A stretch of DNA of 64,000 nt from Burhinus oedicnemus (taxonomy: Eukaryota > Chordata > Aves > Charadriiformes > Burhinidae). Shown one piece after another: positions 49,054 to 60,525 of the stretch. Position numbers and translations under genes: made by a program. Below the pieces are notes generated by a model that was given only the letters and a program-made list of their open reading frames with translations, did no database searches and was not told the origin of the DNA. Within the stretch, counting starts at the first letter, position 1. Every line of letters begins with the position of its first letter. Location: NCBI GenBank assembly GCA_008921705.1, contig VFFE01007518.1:286744-350743 (forward strand). Reading direction: 5' to 3'.

Positions 49054-50694
49054 AATGAGACAGGGGCCATGGTGACAGATGATGCAGAGAAGGCGGAATT
49101 ACTGAATGCATTTTTGCTTCAGTCTTTACTGCTCAGGCCAGCCCTCAGGAGTCCCAGGCTCTACAGGTAACAGAGAAAGTCTGGAGGAAGGAGGACTTTC
49201 CCTTGGTTGAGGAGGATCAAGTTAGAGATCTCTTAAGTAAACTGGACATCCACAAGTCCATGGGCCCTGATGGGATGCACCCGCGAGTGCTGAGAGAGCT
49301 GGCAGAAGTCATGGCTGGGCCGCTCTCCATCATCTTTGAAAGGTCCTGGAGAACAGGCGAGGTCTCCGAGGACTGGAGGAAAGCCAATGTCACTCCAGCC
49401 TTCAAAAAGGGCAAGAAGGAAGACCCAGGAAACTACAGGCCAGTCAGCCTCACCTCCATCCCTGGAAAGATGATGGAACAGCTCATTCTGGGCGTCATCT
49501 CAAAGCATCTGGAGGAAAAGAAGGTTATCAGAAGTAGGCAACATGGACTCACCAAGGGGAAGTCATGTCTGGCTAATCTGATAGCCTTCTATGATAGCAT
49601 GACCGGATGGATAGATGAGGGGAAGGCAGTGGATGTTGTCTACCTTGACTTCAGCAAGGCTTTTGACACTGTCTCCCACAGCATCCTCACAGGCAAGATC
49701 TGGAAGTGTGGGTTGGATGAATGGACGGTGGGGTGTATTGAAAGCTGGCTGGCAGATAGAGCTCAGAGGGTTGTGGTTAGTGGCACAGAGTCTAGTTGGA
49801 GGTCTGTGACAAGTGGTGTTCCCCAGGGGTCAGTACTGGGTGCAGTCTTGTTCAACACATTCATCAACAACCTGGATGAAGGGACAGAGTGTACCCTCCG
49901 CAAGTTTGCTGATGGCACAAAACTGGGAGGGGTGGCTGACACACATGAAGGTTGTGCTGCCATTCAGCGTGACCTGGACAGGCTGGAGAGTTGGGCAGAG
50001 AGAAACCTCATGAAGTTCAACAAGGGCAAGTGTAGGGTTCTGCACTTGGGGAGGAATAACCCCATGCACTAGTACAGGTCAGGGGCTGACCTGCTGGAAA
50101 ACAGCTTGGTGGAAAGGCACCTGGGAGTCCTGGTGGAGCATGGCCAGCAGGTCGAGGGAGGTTATCCTTCCCCTCTACTCTGCCCTGGAGTCCTGTGTCT
50201 AGTTCTGGGCTCCCCAGTTCAAGAAGGACAGGCAACTGCTGGAGAGGGTGCAGCAGAGGGCTACAAAGATGATTAGGGGGCTGGAACATCTTTCTTATGA
50301 GGAAAGGCTGAGGGACTTGGGTCTTTTGAGTCTGGAGAAGGCTCAGAGGGGATCTCATCAATGCTTACAAGTACTTAAAGGGAGGGTGGCGGGAGGATGG
50401 GACCAGTCTTTTTTCAGTGGTGCCCAGTGCTAGGACAAGAGGTAATGGGCACAAACTTGACCATAGGAAGTTCCATCTAAACCTGAGGAAGAACTTCTTT
50501 CCTTTGAGGGTGGTAGAGCACTGGAACAGGCTTCCCAGAGAGCTGGTGGAATCTCCGACTCTGGAGACATTCCAAACCCGCCTGGATACCGTCCTGTGCA
50601 ACCTGCTCTAGGTGACTCTGCTCTGGCAGGGGGGTTGGACAAGATGATCTCCAGAGGTCCTTTCCAACCCCGGTGATTCTGTGATTCTGTGAAG
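49054..50694 (+). mobile_element. CR1 LINE, 1.6 kb, young, FADG subfamily
   Basis: This 5'-truncated CR1 starts in the endonuclease-RT linker (AATGAGACAGGGGCCATGGT, 49054-49073) and extends through RT to the 3' UTR, ending in two ATTCTGTG octamers at about 50680-50694. Over most of its length it is nearly identical to 61582-63120, so both are recent. An internal deletion near 50136 removes much of the segment between LGVLV and the SRSREV region. A CAG-to-TAG stop lies at 50070-50072. Confidence 0.96.
49203..50611 (+). pseudogene. CR1 ORF2 RT domain with FADG catalytic box
   Basis: The frame is open for 289 codons (49203-50072). It holds the RT fingers ([40 protein letters not shown]), motif A ([12 protein letters not shown], first catalytic Asp near 49650), motif B ([17 protein letters not shown]) and the palm box FADG at 49905-49916, where the second catalytic Asp is replaced by Gly (GAC to GGC). 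After the TAG at 50070-50072 the frame is broken by a deletion near 50136. The C-terminus is at 50248-50611, ending LDTVLCNLL. Polymerase activity would not be expected even before truncation. Confidence 0.93.
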
Positions 50695-53600
50695 ACTGTC
50701 AAATGGAGGCATGAAAAAAGTTGAAAGAAATTCACCTGTTTGCTTCACGGAGGCTCGTAAGATAATATTTGACTGAATCTAAAGAGGAGTATCCTGACTA
50801 TTGATTTTACTTCAAGTTCTGATGCTTTTTGGAAGGCTCTCAAAATGGTCAAAAAATGTGTTTAAGACTTTGAGGACACCCTTGATTTCTATGGTTGGTA
50901 GATGTATTTATTTTTTTTTTAAGATTATGTGAATAAAAACACAAAAATGATGGGAATGCCTTTCAAATAGCATTGAAACAAGATTATGCAATAATCTCGA
51001 CACACTTCTAGATACATTAGGGATTTCATGAATCAGTAAAATTTTTAAACTTATAAAATTACCTGTTTCTGTTTGTTATTTTCTTATGCATACATGTGAT
51101 GATGGTGAAGTAAAGCAATGGCAAAGTTTGAAGACAGTATTAGATTCACTTGTCATTTCTAGTGTTAAAGAAAAGGGGATAGCTAACATGACATGAGAGA
51201 AAATGGAGAAGAGTGATAAGATCATAAATACATCCTCGGGTAGAAGAATATACCACATGTCAGATTTACCTATAGAACCTACATAACTCCAGCTGATGTC
51301 TACAAAATCCTCTTCTCTTTTGGTCCTCTTCTCCCCCTCACCAAAACCAAGCAAGCTAACTAAAAATTCTTACTGCAGTTGTTAAATCTCAGACTGAGCT
51401 AAGGTAAAAGAGAAAAACACATGGTCAAATTTGAATATGAATATGATCATCTGCAGGTGAAATATGGTATGCAGCTCAAGTCTTTGCTGCTTTACAAGCA
51501 TTACAAATTCTATCCAAAGTGTGAAAAATATTAAAAAGCTGCATTTATATTTAATGATTGCTAATTTAGGCAGATGTTCTGAATCATCCTCTAGAGGAAC
51601 TTACCATACTCTGGTATCGAAGTTGGGTGCCTGCTGTTCAGTTATGTTTTTTTTCAAAGTCTCAGCTATGTGCCAACAGTAGGAGAGCAGCTGATATGAA
51701 CGAAAAATTAGGACACTGATCTACTAAATTTTTTCAGAGTGTTTTCTTCCGCTTACATTTCTCTAGATTCAGCTGTGCTGGAAGCAGTCTCCTTCAGAGC
51801 AGTGGTACACAATCTAGTAGAGGTATTGAGATAAAATCTAGCATGCATCTGCAACACTGAAGTCTTCATAAGGTAAAGGGTTGGTTCTACCACCACTTGC
51901 CATTTGCACAAGAAACAGCAAACTTGTCTATCTCAGCTGGAGTAAGTTCAGTCCTTCCCTGAGGGAATACCATCATATCTAGTTTATATAAATACAAACA
52001 TGCATGCATAGGTATGTATACTGGGATGGATGTTTTCTGTTTCCTGGCCATCACAGTAACCCTCTGTCTCTGCAAGCCCTGCTGTAAAACCCCTGCCCCT
52101 GAGGCTCAGTGGCTGGAGCACCAAGGGTCTAAGGACCAGTTTGGATGTAGTTCAGCAGCATAACATTTGCTGCAGCTTCCGAGAAAGTTGCAAAGCTCTG
52201 AAAGCAAGCTGTGAGAGAATGCAGAAGGATAAGAAAGTTAAAATTATGGATAGGGGTAGGACTGTTGAGACAGAGACTGTCATTAGCTCAAGGATTCAAG
52301 ACAGAAGCACCCATGTGGAAAAATATATAATCCTAAGGGAAAGACAAAACAAAACAGGAGTGCTAGTTGGGGGTCTAGCTGGGTGTTTGCTCTTGACAGA
52401 GCTGGGGGAGGATGGCAACTCAAAAGCAGTGAGGAATCATTTCAGGGAGCTGTGGGGGCTTCCCACCCGACTGATGCCTGTCTGGTCAAGAAATGTTTTT
52501 CTGTACCTTATCAGGGGAGGCTAGTACACAAATGCTTAGCCTAATAGTCTATTAAATCCTACCCATCTTTTTGCATGGTAGACAGCTAATAATTCTTTTA
52601 TATTCTGTATGTTCTGCCAGCAGTCTCTTTGCACCTGGCTAATTATGCCCTGACAAACTGAACCAGAAGAGGTGAGGTAACATTTCAGTGTAGCAAAAAT
52701 ATAAGATTTATGGGACTGAAGGAGAATATGAATATGTAGTTTCTGGAGGCATGGGATGCTTTTCCCCTCTGTTTTAACCATCCCTCTTTATTGTTAGAAG
52801 AAATTAAAAAAAAAAAAATGAACAAAAAAACCAAACCAAACCAAACAAACAAGAAAAACAGATAAACAGAGAAGACATTGGAGTAGGAAGCAGTACCAAG
52901 TATTCTTTCCGGAGCAATAGCCTAAGTAAGCACCTTCTTTTCCATTCTTCCCATTTTTTTTAGATTTCTTCTTTCATGTCTAGAAATGTTTGTGGCTTCT
53001 AAATCCTAACAATTTGAAAGTCTAGCACAGAAGCTCTATATAATGCACAAGAATGTTTCTGTTGCACGAATAGAATAATCTGAGCTTTACACATCTGACC
53101 ATAATTTCATGTTCTTGAAGTGCTATACATTGAGGTGACATACAAAGGATACCTGTTTCTAGACCTTGTACAGAATTCAAGTTTATGTAAATATTATTCT
53201 TTTTCCCTTCTTTTCTAAGAAGGAAGTCTTTGTGAAGATGAAATGACTTTTTTTCTCTGTATATTTGACTTGTTTTCAAATATGATGCATTTCTGGTGCG
53301 AAAAGTGTCATATATAGTACAGTGAAGTAGTAACATGAAATTATGCGATTTCAGCTTCAAGTAGACAGCTGAATGCAGAGTATTTTTCAAAAGTGTCATA
53401 CAAAATGCATTTAAAATAAAATGCACTTTCTGGAGGGATAATATGTTTTTATTGTCAAATTCAATCCTTGTCCTTGGAATTTATTAAGTTTTATTGTTTC
53501 CAAGTGTAAAGCTTCAGATATTACATACAACTAATGCTCAGTTTCTTAGTAAAACAAGATTTCTGAAAAGCCTAGGTTTATATTTGTCATCATCAGAAAC

Positions 53601-53926
53601 TTAAGATAAGAATAAGAAATACAAAAGTTTTGTAATGCTTATGATCCCTGAAAACTGATGAAAACATCCCAGAGTCATGAAAATCATAAGACAGTAAAAG
53701 AATCATTAAAAATTTGAGTCTTTCGCTTAGAATTGCAAATAAAGAAACATAACTCCTCCTTTAAACTTCTCTCAAATCACAATGATTTTTAATTACACCA
53801 AAATAATGCTGATTTTAAAGTTTATTTTCTTTCTAAATTTAATTATTAAATTAATGAAATTGTTTTAAGATAATAAAATGGCTCTTAAAATAACAACATT
53901 AAATCAGATCCTAATCCTTAAAGTTT
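50695..53926. other. Non-coding DNA with one unexplained 127-codon frame
   Basis: No recognised repeat apart from an A-rich (CAAAC)n-like stretch at 52800-52870. The segment 52040-52525 is less AT-rich than its surroundings and holds an ATG-initiated 127-codon frame (52141-52524). It has many basic residues and no recognised domain. A 134-codon minus-strand frame (53022-53426) likewise has none. Neither is called as a gene. Confidence 0.45.
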
Positions 53927-54013
53927 CACAGAATCACAGAATCACAGAATGGTAGGGACTGGAACGGACCTTCGGAGGTCATCTAGTCCAAGCCCCTGAC
54001 AAAGCAGGTTCAC

Positions 54014-57000
54014 CTAGAGCAGGTTGCAGAGGATCACATCAAGGCAAGTTTTGAGTATCTCCAGCGGAGACTCCGCAACATCTCTGGGCAGCCTGATCCA
54101 GTGTTCTGTCACCCTCAAAGTAAAGAAGTTTTTCTTCATGTTGAGATGGACTTTCCTGTGTTTCAGCTTGTGCTCATTGCCCCTTGACTTGTTGCTGGGC
54201 ACCACTGAAAAGATTCTGGCCCCATCCTCTTGACACACACCCTTTAGATAGTTCTAAGCATTGATAAGACCCTTCTCAGTCTACTCTTCTCCAGGCTAAA
54301 CAGACTCAGGTCTCTCAGCCTTTCCTCATAAGAGAGATGCTCCATTCCCTTGATCATCTTTGTAGGCCTCTGCTGGACTCTCTCTAAGTAGTTCCCTGTC
54401 CTTCTTGAACTGGGGAGCCCAGAACTGGACACAGAACTCCAGGTGCGGCCTCACCAGGGCAGAGTAGAGGGGGAGGAGAACCTCCCGTGACCTGCTTGCC
54501 ACACTCTTTTTAATGCACCCCAGGAGACCATTGGCCTTCTTGGCCACAAGGGCACATTGCTGCCTCATGGTCATCCTGTTGTCCACCAGGACTCCCAGGT
54601 CCCTTTCCACAGAGCTGCTTTCCAGCAGGTCAGCTCCTAACCTGTACTGGTGCATGGGGTTATTCCTCCCCAAGTGCAGGACCTTACACTTGCCTTTGTT
54701 GAACTTCATGAGGTTTCTCTCTGCCCAACTCTCCAGCCTGTCCAGGTCACGCTGAATGGCAGCACAACCTTCATGTGTGTCAGCCACCCCTCCCAGTTTT
54801 GTGCCATCAGCAAACTTACGGAGGGTATACTCTGTCCCCTCATCCAGGTCGTTGATGAATATGTTGAACAAGACTGCACCCAGTACTGACCCCTGCAGAA
54901 CACCACTAGTTACAGGCCTCCAACCAGGCCCTGCACCACTGATCACAATCCTCTGAGCTCTGCCATTCACCCAGTTCTCCATCCACCTCACTGTTCACTC
55001 GTCTAACCCACACTTCCTAATCTTACCTATGAAGATGTTATGGGATATTGTGTCAAAAGCCTTGCTGAAGTCAAGGTAGACAACATCCACTGCTCTCCCT
55101 TCATCCACCCAGCCAGTCATGCCATCATCAAAGGCTATCAGATTGGTGAAGCATGATTTCCCCTTGGTGAATCCATGTTGACCACTCCCAATAATCTTCT
55201 CTTCCTCCACATGCTTAGACATGACATCCAAGAGGATGTGTTCCATCAGTTTTCCAGGGATGGAGGTGAGCTGAGAGGCCTGTAGTTTCCTGGGTCCTCT
55301 TTCTTGTCCTTTTTGAAGACTGGCATGACATTTGCTTTCCTCCAGTCCTCAGGCACCTCTCCTGTTCTCCAGGACCTTTCAAAGGTGATGGAGAGCGGCC
55401 CAGCAATGACTTCTGCCAGCTCCCTCAGCACTCATGGGTGCATCCCATCAGGGCCCACAGACTTGTGGGTGTCAGGTATGCCTAAATGATCTCTAACACG
55501 ATCCTCCTTTATCAAGGGAGAATCTTCTTTTCTCCAGGCTCCCTCTCTTACCTCCAGGGTCTGGGGTTCCTGAGGGACAGCCTTAGGAGTAAAGACTGAA
55601 ACAAAGAAGGCATTCAGTAACTCCACCTTCTCTGTATCCTCCATCACCAGGGCACCCACCTCATTCTGCAGCAGGACCACATTTTTCCCTAGTCTTCCTT
55701 TTGCTACTGATATACTTGAAGAAGCCCTTCTTATTGTCCTTGACATTCCTCACCAGGTTTAATCCCAAGGGGGCCTTAGCCTTTCTCATTGCATCCCTGC
55801 ATACCCTGACAACATTCCTATACTCCTCCCAAGTGGCCAGTCCCTTTTTCCACATTCTGTAAACTTCCTTCTTCCACCTGAGTTTTCCAGAAGCTTCTTG
55901 CTCATCCATGCAGGTTTCCTGCCTTCTTTGCCTGATTTCTTGCTCCTAGGGATGCACCTATCTTGATCTTAGAGGAAGTGGTGCTTAAATATTAACCAAC
56001 TCTCTTGCATCCCCCTTCCTTCTAGAGCCTTAGGCCATGGGATTCATCCAAGCAGGTCTTTGAAGACGCCAAAGTTAGCTCTCCTGAAGTCTAGGGTTGT
56101 AATTCTCCCTTTCGCCCTGCTTCTTCCATGTAGGATCCTGAACTCCACCATCTCATGGTCACTGCAGCCAAGGCTGCCCCCAGCCTTCATATCCCCAACT
56201 AGTCCTTCTTTGTTTGTCAGCACAAGGTCCAGTGGAGTACATCTCCTCATTGGCTCCTCCACCACCTGTGTCAAGAAATTATCTTCAGTGCTCTGCAGAA
56301 ACCTCCAGGACTGTGTGTGCCTGGCTGTGTTGCCTTTTGAGTAAATGTTAGCGTAGTTGAAGCACCCCATGAGAACCAGGGCCTGCGATTGTGAGGCTAC
56401 TTTTAACTATCTATAGAAGGCCTCATCGACTTCCTCTTCCTGATCTGGTGGCCTGTCATAAACACCCACAACAGTGTCCCCCATATTAGCCTGCCCCTAA
56501 TTCTTACCAATAAGGTCTCAACACGTTCTTCATCCACCCCTAGGCACAGCTCGATACATTCCAGTTGCTCTCTCACATAGAGAGCAACTCCACCTCCATG
56601 CCTTGCAGGCCTGTCTTTCCTAAAAAGTACGAAGCCATCCATGACAGCATTCCAATCATGTGAGCTATCCCACCATGTCTCTGGAATTGCAATGAGGTCA
56701 TGGCCCTGTGACCGCACACAGATCTCTAGTTCTTCCTGTTTATTCCCCATTCTGTGTGCGTTGGTGTACAGGCATTTCAGAGAGGTAGTTGAGCACGTAG
56801 GTTTCCCTGGAGGGGACCAAGAGGATCCAACACAGCCATTCACACCCTTAAGGTGGTTAGCGTTCTGGATCTCGTCTTGGGAGTCAGCTAAGGAACATTT
56901 GTCACTGCTCTGGTTGGCCTGGTTTATTCCGCAGCTGGCTAAATTGGTGTAAACATTGCTACCTTGTACCCCACCCCCCATGTCCTTCAGTTTAAAGCCG

Positions 57001-57020
57001 ACCTCAACCAAGTTGGCCAC
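54014..57020 (-). pseudogene. CR1 ORF2 (endonuclease/RT), full span, broken, FADG
   Basis: Read on the minus strand, the N-terminal endonuclease segment (57020-56403) has SLKCLYTNAHRMGNKQEELE and the Glu motif IPETWW. The next piece (56370-56044) starts MGCFNYANIY, so the catalytic Asp of GDFN has become Cys, while SDH (CSDHEMVEFRIL) is intact. The linker is at 55909-55661. The RT fingers at 55746-55246 lie in two frames ([24 protein letters not shown]). Motif A is at 55246-54995 ([15 protein letters not shown]). Motif B and the palm at 54991-54326 have FADG at 54814-54803. The C-terminus is at 54238-54014. At least five frame breaks are present. Confidence 0.92.
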
Positions 57021-57059
57021 CCTGCTGCCAAAGATTCCCTTGCCTCTTCTAGACAGGTG

Positions 57060-58077
57060 GATCCCATCCCTCTCTAACAGGCCTTATTCATCAAAGAATG
57101 TCCTGTTGTCATAAAAGCCAAAACCCTCGAGACGGCACCAGCCACATAGCCAGAAGTTGATATGCATTATATGTCTATTTCTGGCTGCACCTTTTCCTCC
57201 AACTGGTAAAATGGAGGAAAAGATAATTTAGGCACCAATATTTTTCACTTGCCCCCCCAGGGCTTTATAGTCTTCCTTAATTCTGCCCAGGTTCTGGCTT
57301 GTGGTGTCATTCATGCCCGCATGAAAGAGTGACAGTGGATATAGTAGTCCGTGCCCTTGACAAGTTGTGGCACCCTCTCAGCAACATCTCGAACCTTAGC
57401 TTCCAGAAGACAAATACCTCACGTGACTCCCTGTCAGGTCAGCAGATGGGTACCTCAGTGCCCTTTAACAGAGAGTCATACAGTATTAGCACTCATCGTT
57501 TTTTTACAATACCTACTGTTTGCTGCTGGTGCAGGTCCTCCTGGCAGACCTTGCTCCTGGGTGTCTATAGCTGTTAAAGCTTCATATCTGGTTTTTGTTG
57601 TGATGCCAGAGGGTGGGGGCTGAAGCAGAGTCCTGCTTTTGTGGGTCACCAGGGTCCAAGGTACCTCATTCTCAGTGGTATCGACTACAGGAACATGATT
57701 ATGAAACCACCTATCTATCTCTGTCTCAGCTCCTCTGATACTACACAACCTTTTAACCATTTCTTGCAACTCAGCCACCTGATGTAACAGATCTTCCACT
57801 TGTGCACATCGTGTGCAAATACTTACCTTTCTGCCAGGAGAAGGGTCTGAGCACTCACTGCAACCTACCGCCTGTATTGAAGTCTCCCTCCTTACCAGTT
57901 CCGTCTGGGTGGATGCATCAGACATCTGAGGGGTTTTTTGTGTAGGAGCACTGGTTTTACCTCTGACGCGAGTGCCAACAGTTTTGGCACTTCCCTGGGC
58001 TGTGGATGACCAAGCAGGCTACAGAGCCCTTCCTGCATGCCCTTCTGCGTGAACTGCCGTGCAAACTGTTGCACCAC
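57060..58077 (-). pseudogene. CR1 ORF1, broken (Cys-rich, coiled-coil and SGNH-esterase parts)
   Basis: ORF1 of avian CR1 encodes an RNA-binding protein with a Cys-rich (PHD-like) part, a coiled coil and an SGNH-esterase-like domain. Here the minus-strand frame 57925-57476 (149 codons) shows CSECSDPSPGRKVSICTRC, a pair of CxxC motifs 12 residues apart. A coiled-coil-like VEDLLHQVAELQEMVKRLCS segment follows, and later YDSLLKG, the esterase nucleophile block with the usual Gly replaced by Tyr. The 5' part (58077-57892) is in another frame. Downstream the esterase C-terminal block DGIHLSRRGK (DxxH) remains near 57060-57040, in broken frames. Confidence 0.85.
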
Positions 58078-58079
58078 TC

Positions 58080-58253
58080 CCTGACTGATGTGCCATGCCC
58101 TGTTTGCCCACCCTGTTACCAGTGCTCCTGGTCGCTAGTGCTCCCTAGGGCCTTTTAAATCTCCTGCCATTGCTTCTGGCAACGCCCATGCCATCATCTC
58201 AGCTTCGCTTGTGAGAGCTGCCAGCTACCGGCGGGGCTCTCTGCTCTTCCTCG
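58080..58253 (-). promoter_or_regulatory. CR1 5' UTR / internal promoter region
   Basis: This is the GC-richer leader of the 4.3-kb CR1, upstream of its ORF1 fragments. In LINEs the internal promoter lies in the 5' UTR, so any transcription start would be expected here. No specific promoter motif was identified. Confidence 0.45.
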
Positions 58254-58676
58254 GGGGGACCTTATCAATGTGTATAAATACCTGCTAGGAGGGAATGAAG
58301 AAGATGGAGCTAGACTCTTCTCAGTGGTGTCCACTGACAGGACAAGAAGCAACAGGCATAAATTAAAACACATGAAATTCCATCTAAACACAACAAAACA
58401 CTTTTTTTTCCTGTTTTTTTGTTTTGTTTTGGTTTGTTTGTTTGTTTTTTGTTTTTGTTGTTGTTGTTTTTTTTTTACTGTGAACATAATCAAATACTGG
58501 CACAAGTTGCCCAGAGAGGCTGTGGATTCTCCAATCTTGTAGATATTCCAAACCTGACTGTACATTGTCCTGGAAATCCTGCTCTAGCTGACCCCTGAGT
58601 AGACAAACTCCAAAAGTCCCTTCCAACCTCAGAGATTTTGCACTTTTCTGTGATTTTGTGGTTCTGTGATTTTGTG
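58254..58676 (+). mobile_element. CR1 LINE 3' end with T-rich expansion, plus strand
   Basis: This 5'-truncated CR1 begins exactly where the minus-strand full-length copy ends, giving a head-to-head junction. It encodes NVYKYLLGGNEEDGARLFSV, STDRTRSNRHKLKHMKFHLN and, after a T-rich block at 58399-58478, YWHKLPREAVDSP-like sequence, then a 3' UTR with degenerate octamers (about 58645-58676). The T-rich block replaces the short T run normally present at this point of the coding sequence. Confidence 0.92.
58399..58478. repeat. T-rich (TTTG/TTG)n expansion inside CR1
   Basis: About 80 bases consist almost only of T with single G residues, placed inside the CR1 coding sequence where other copies have a run of about six T. 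It looks like replication slippage from that run. Confidence 0.85.
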
Positions 58677-59199
58677 AATGATTTTTAGATGAATGCTGAT
58701 CTTAAGAGAAATCAGACTTGAAAAAAACCCTAAACCTCAAAACTTTTTACATAAGAATCATCCAGTCATGCATAGTTGAATGCTTTTTTCCTATTGTATT
58801 TTTTTAAAGTCTGTAATATTACACAGTTTTTCCTCCTATTTTCATAGTCCTTATAGAGTATTGTGTGTATTGTGCGTATTGTGTTTTCCCTTTAAATACT
58901 CTAAATGGTAGTGTTGTTTCTTACTTACAAGGAGAACTAAATGTGTGCTGACACATACCACATATTTGACTATGAATATCTGCCTTCCTTATGAGTTTAA
59001 ACGTCTTTACTTGCAAGATCAAAGTACCCTTGTAAAATATAATTGGATTATTTGTCTAGAATCCCAAAGTATGCATGGTATATTCCTCTCCTCAGTCCAT
59101 TCCTCTAATCATTAAAGAAACAGAGGTACTGAATCTTGGTTTGGCCCAGAAGACAAGACGAAAATTTTCCACCCAGACGAAATGTGATATCCAAGGAGA
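58677..59199. other. Non-coding spacer between CR1 copies
   Basis: AT-rich. No gene is recognised. The exact start of the following CR1 5' UTR is uncertain by about 100 bases. Confidence 0.4.
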
Positions 59200-59449
59200 T
59201 CAGCTCCAGTGTAGGGAAGTCCACACTGGGGAAGGGGATCGAGGTGAAAAGGGCCAGCAAGGAGCTCTTTTTGGGGCTTTTTGAAGCCAGGAAAAGCTGC
59301 TAGCTCATGCTGGAACTGGCAGCTTGTGGGAGGGCTGCTGGCACGGCATGGGTGGAGCCAGCACCACAGGCGGCAGTTTTAAACGACCAGCTCCCTGTGC
59401 ATTCAGCAAGGAAGCAGCGAGTGGGTGTCACCCAGGCACAGGAAGCCAT

Positions 59450-60525
59450 GGTATCCACTCAGAAGAGGACTGTGGCATCCCTGTGCTCTGCAGGCACCAG
59501 CTCTGATGCAGCTTCCTAGACAGAGCTCTCCTGGGAACACGCTGCCACCCAGGCGTTGGGCTGCAGGGTGGGCCCTGCACCTACGCCAGTGCTGGGTGTC
59601 AGCGGTGAGCATGCCTGCGGGACGTGTGCCCAGGTAGAGGAGCTCCTCCGCTTGGTGATGGAGCTCAGGGAGGAGGTAAGCAGGTTGAGAACTATCAGGG
59701 AGTGTGAGAGGGAGATAGATGCTTGGAGTCGTACCCCGCCTCCCAGGAGAGAAACCCAGCAGGCAGGCAGAGCCCCTGCTACAGAGAACTCCCTGTCCTC
59801 TCTCTGACCGACTGAACGTGGTGACTTGGAGAACAGGGGGCAATGGCAAGATGTTCCTGCCTGATGCAACAGGTGCCACAGGCATGTCTGCCCAGTGACT
59901 ACCCCACCTTCCCAGGTGCCATTGCAGAACAGGTACAGTGCTCTGCAAGGGCAACTGGACAGGGGTGAGGATGACAGTCCTTCCAGCTTGGAGGTGTTGT
60001 CGAGGCCTAGTCGGACCACCCCCCACATCAAAACCACCTCAATAAAAAATAAAAGATGGGTCATTGTCATAGGTGACTTGCTTCTGAAGTGAACGGAAGG
60101 CCCGATATGTAGACCCTGGGGCCCAGGTTAATGATGTAAAGAAGAAACTTCCATCCCTAGTACCGCCCTCAGATTATTATCCCCTTCTGGTCTTTTAGGT
60201 AGGCAGTGATGAAGTAGGGAGAACTCCAAGGGCAATGAAAAGAGATTCCAGAGCCTTGGGATGACTGGTCAAGGGATTGGGAGCACAAGTTGTGTTCTCC
60301 TGTATCCCTCCAGTTGCAGGGAATGATGAGGGGGTAAACAGGAAGAGCCAGCAGATCAATGCCTGGCTCTGAGACTGGTGCTACCAGCAGGACTTTGGGT
60401 TCTTTGGCCATGGCTGGGTTTACAGGACACCGGGCCTGCTGGTAAGACATAGGAAAAGCCTGTCTCGCAGGGGCAAAAAGTTTCTAGGACAAGAGTTAGC
60501 AGGACTCATGGAGAGAGATTTAAAC
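59450..60525 (+). pseudogene. CR1 ORF1, broken, with esterase-like domain
   Basis: The pieces run from an N-terminal part (MVSTQKRTVASLCSAG, near 59450, stop at 59517-59519) to 59556-59807 with the second CxxC (CGTCAQVEELL) and a coiled-coil-like VEELLRLVMELREEVSRLRT. The esterase part includes VIVIGDLLLK (60062-60091), where the nucleophile Ser of the GDS block is Leu. Further on are DYYPLLVF and an FFGHGWVYRTPGLLV-like block, ending in MERDLN and a stop at about 60525. Several stops lie between, so it makes no full protein. It appears more decayed than the RT part of the same element. Confidence 0.83.

Larger units (their letters stand above)
53927..58253 (-). mobile_element. Near full-length CR1 LINE, 4.3 kb, minus strand
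   Basis: This is the most complete CR1 in the window, with 5' UTR (about 58080-58253), ORF1 (about 57060-58077), ORF2 (54014-57020) and a 3' UTR ending in three octamers (53927-53950, seen as CAGAATCACAGAATCACAGA on the plus strand). The length is close to the roughly 4.5 kb of full-length avian CR1. Both ORFs are broken by frameshifts and stops, so it is inactive. It carries the FADG palm change. Its 5' end directly meets a CR1 fragment in the opposite orientation at 58254. Confidence 0.94.

Noticed and set aside
53022..53426. 134-codon minus-strand frame as a gene
   Set aside because: No domain and no conserved-looking motif. Composition is like translated AT-rich DNA.
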